Of a stretch of DNA of 5,559 nucleotides, positions 4,559-5,559 are shown in pieces. The stretch lies in assembly GCA_011051475.1 (NCBI GenBank), contig DRLE01000130.1:1-5559 (forward strand), written 5' to 3'. Source of the stretch: Gammaproteobacteria bacterium (GTDB lineage: Bacteria; Pseudomonadota; Gammaproteobacteria; SZUA-229). The position numbers and the translations under genes were made by a program. The notes beneath the pieces were generated by a model. That model saw only the letters and a list, made by a program, of their open reading frames with translations. It ran no database searches and was not told the origin of the DNA. Each line of letters starts with the position of its first letter. Within the stretch, counting starts at the first letter, position 1.

Positions 4559-5559
4559 ATGCAATATACCGAAATACAGTGGCGCAAGGGCCAGCCTTAC
4601 AGCGAACGCTTCGACGATATCTATTACTCGGATGGACCCGATGTGGCTGAAACCGGCGAGGGCGAGTTCCGTCATGTGTTCCTGGCCGGTAACCGTCTGC
4701 CGCAGCGCTGGTCGCAGGGCGGTGATTTCGTCATTGCCGAACTGGGTTTCGGCAGTGGTCTGAACTGCATGCTGACCATCCGCGAATGGCTGCAGCATCT
4801 TGAAAGCAGTGGCGAAGAAAAGACCCTGCACTATATTGCCATCGAAAAATACCCGCTGTCGCCGCAGGCCATTACCGAACTGCTCAGAATACCGTCATTA
4901 CAGGCAATATGTCGCGAGCTGACGGATGCTTATCCGCCCGCAGTGGAGGCGGCGCACCGGCGCAGCCTGTTCGGCGGGCGCGTGATCATGCATTACCGGT
5001 TTATGGATGTCGCTACCGCGCTGGACACAGAGGGACTCAATGTTGACAGCTGGTATCTGGATGGTTTTGCGCCGGGCAAAAACCCGGACATGTGGTCGCA
5101 GGCGCTGTTTGTGAAAATGGCGGCGAACAGCCGCGACGGGGCGACCTGCAGTACCTACAGCGCGGCCGGTCTGGTGCGGCGCAATCTTGAGGCTGCCGGT
5201 TTCAGGGTAAGCAAACAGCCAGGCTACGGGCGCAAGCGTGAAATGATTACCGCTGAGCTGACCGAGCGCCACACTCCCGAACTTTATTACCGGGACAGGC
5301 CCTGGTATGCCCTGCCAGTGCTAGATAAGGCTGCAGGGGCTGATAACAGGGTCTGTATTCTCGGCGGCGGCATTGCCGGTTTAAGCGCGGCATACGCCCT
5401 GGTACAGCGTGGCTGGCAGGTGGAAATCATCGATCGTCAGGGCGCGCTCTGCCACGAGACATCGTCCAACCCCTCCGTGATCGTCTATCCGCGATTATCA
5501 GCCGGCAATGCGCGTGATAATGAATTCTATATAAGCGCCTATTGCCATGCACTCTATGA
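4559..5559 (+). CDS. mnmC: Bifunctional tRNA 5-methylaminomethyl-2-thiouridine biosynthesis protein MnmC (3' partial)
   Basis: The frame from ATG 4559 is open to the window edge and gives the first 333 residues, about half of the usual fused enzyme. MnmC completes the mnm5s2U modification at the wobble position of several tRNAs. The C-terminal FAD domain removes the carboxymethyl group and the N-terminal domain methylates the product with S-adenosylmethionine. The methyltransferase domain (about 1-235) shows FDDIYYS at 18-24, the SAM-binding AELGFGSGLN at 60-69, YLDGFAPGKNPDMW at 166-179 and GYGRKREM at 222-229, all matching E. coli MnmC. After a short linker the FAD domain begins with the Rossmann motif ILGGGIAGLSAAYAL (267-281). 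No in-frame ATG lies upstream; an AGGA at 4542-4545 is rather far (13 bases) from the start. The segment ETSSNPSVIVYP (300-311), where E. coli has GASGNRQGALYP, is divergent. Confidence 0.93.
   Translation, partial: MQYTEIQWRKGQPYSERFDDIYYSDGPDVAETGEGEFRHVFLAGNRLPQRWSQGGDFVIAELGFGSGLNCMLTIREWLQHLESSGEEKTLHYIAIEKYPLSPQAITELLRIPSLQAICRELTDAYPPAVEAAHRRSLFGGRVIMHYRFMDVATALDTEGLNVDSWYLDGFAPGKNPDMWSQALFVKMAANSRDGATCSTYSAAGLVRRNLEAAGFRVSKQPGYGRKREMITAELTERHTPELYYRDRPWYALPVLDKAAGADNRVCILGGGIAGLSAAYALVQRGWQVEIIDRQGALCHETSSNPSVIVYPRLSAGNARDNEFYISAYCHALY

Noticed and set aside
4458..4763. Plus-strand 101-codon frame overlapping the start of mnmC
   Set aside because: It is in another frame from mnmC, which matches the known protein from its first residues; this frame has no homology I can recognise.

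Overview
The window looks like an ordinary chromosomal stretch of a gammaproteobacterium with fairly GC-rich coding DNA. The evidence is an MnmC that aligns along its length with the enterobacterial fused enzyme, a YciK-type short-chain dehydrogenase, and an rluB gene directly behind what is probably the acidic tail of scpB. A free-living, non-enteric lineage (for example a Chromatiales-like sulfur oxidiser) would fit the periplasmic SoxW-like thioredoxin and the many intergenic repeats, but that placement is inference.

Layout. Bases 2-313 hold the C-terminal end of a probable ScpB (+). RluB (346-1239, +) follows after 32 bases and is probably co-transcribed. Bases 1240-1544 contain no gene; they hold a 279-base inverted-repeat element with a second hairpin nested inside it. 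An exported protein with two thioredoxin domains (1545-2594, +) comes next. It converges on a FetB-type ABC permease (2713-3429, -). Between them lie a GC hairpin, short GTGAATA repeats and a REP-like hairpin preceded by GTAG. Bases 3430-3708 are gene-free and hold three nested inverted repeats. A YciK-like SDR (3709-4437, -) is divergent from mnmC (4559 to the window end, +), and a good sigma-70-type promoter for mnmC lies between them. mnmC has no stop codon in the window.

How the genes relate. RluB (23S rRNA pseudouridine) and MnmC (tRNA wobble uridine) both modify RNA, and ScpB serves chromosome condensation. The other three are a periplasmic redox protein, a metal-export-type permease without its ATPase partner nearby, and an oxidoreductase of unknown substrate. 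They do not form an obvious single pathway.

The most unusual part is the DNA between the genes. All three larger gaps carry palindromic repeats of different families. The two largest elements share a module of about 20 bases in opposite orientation, and the SDR gene is bracketed by a perfect 13-base inverted repeat. I see no phage, transposase, CRISPR, RNA gene or defence system.
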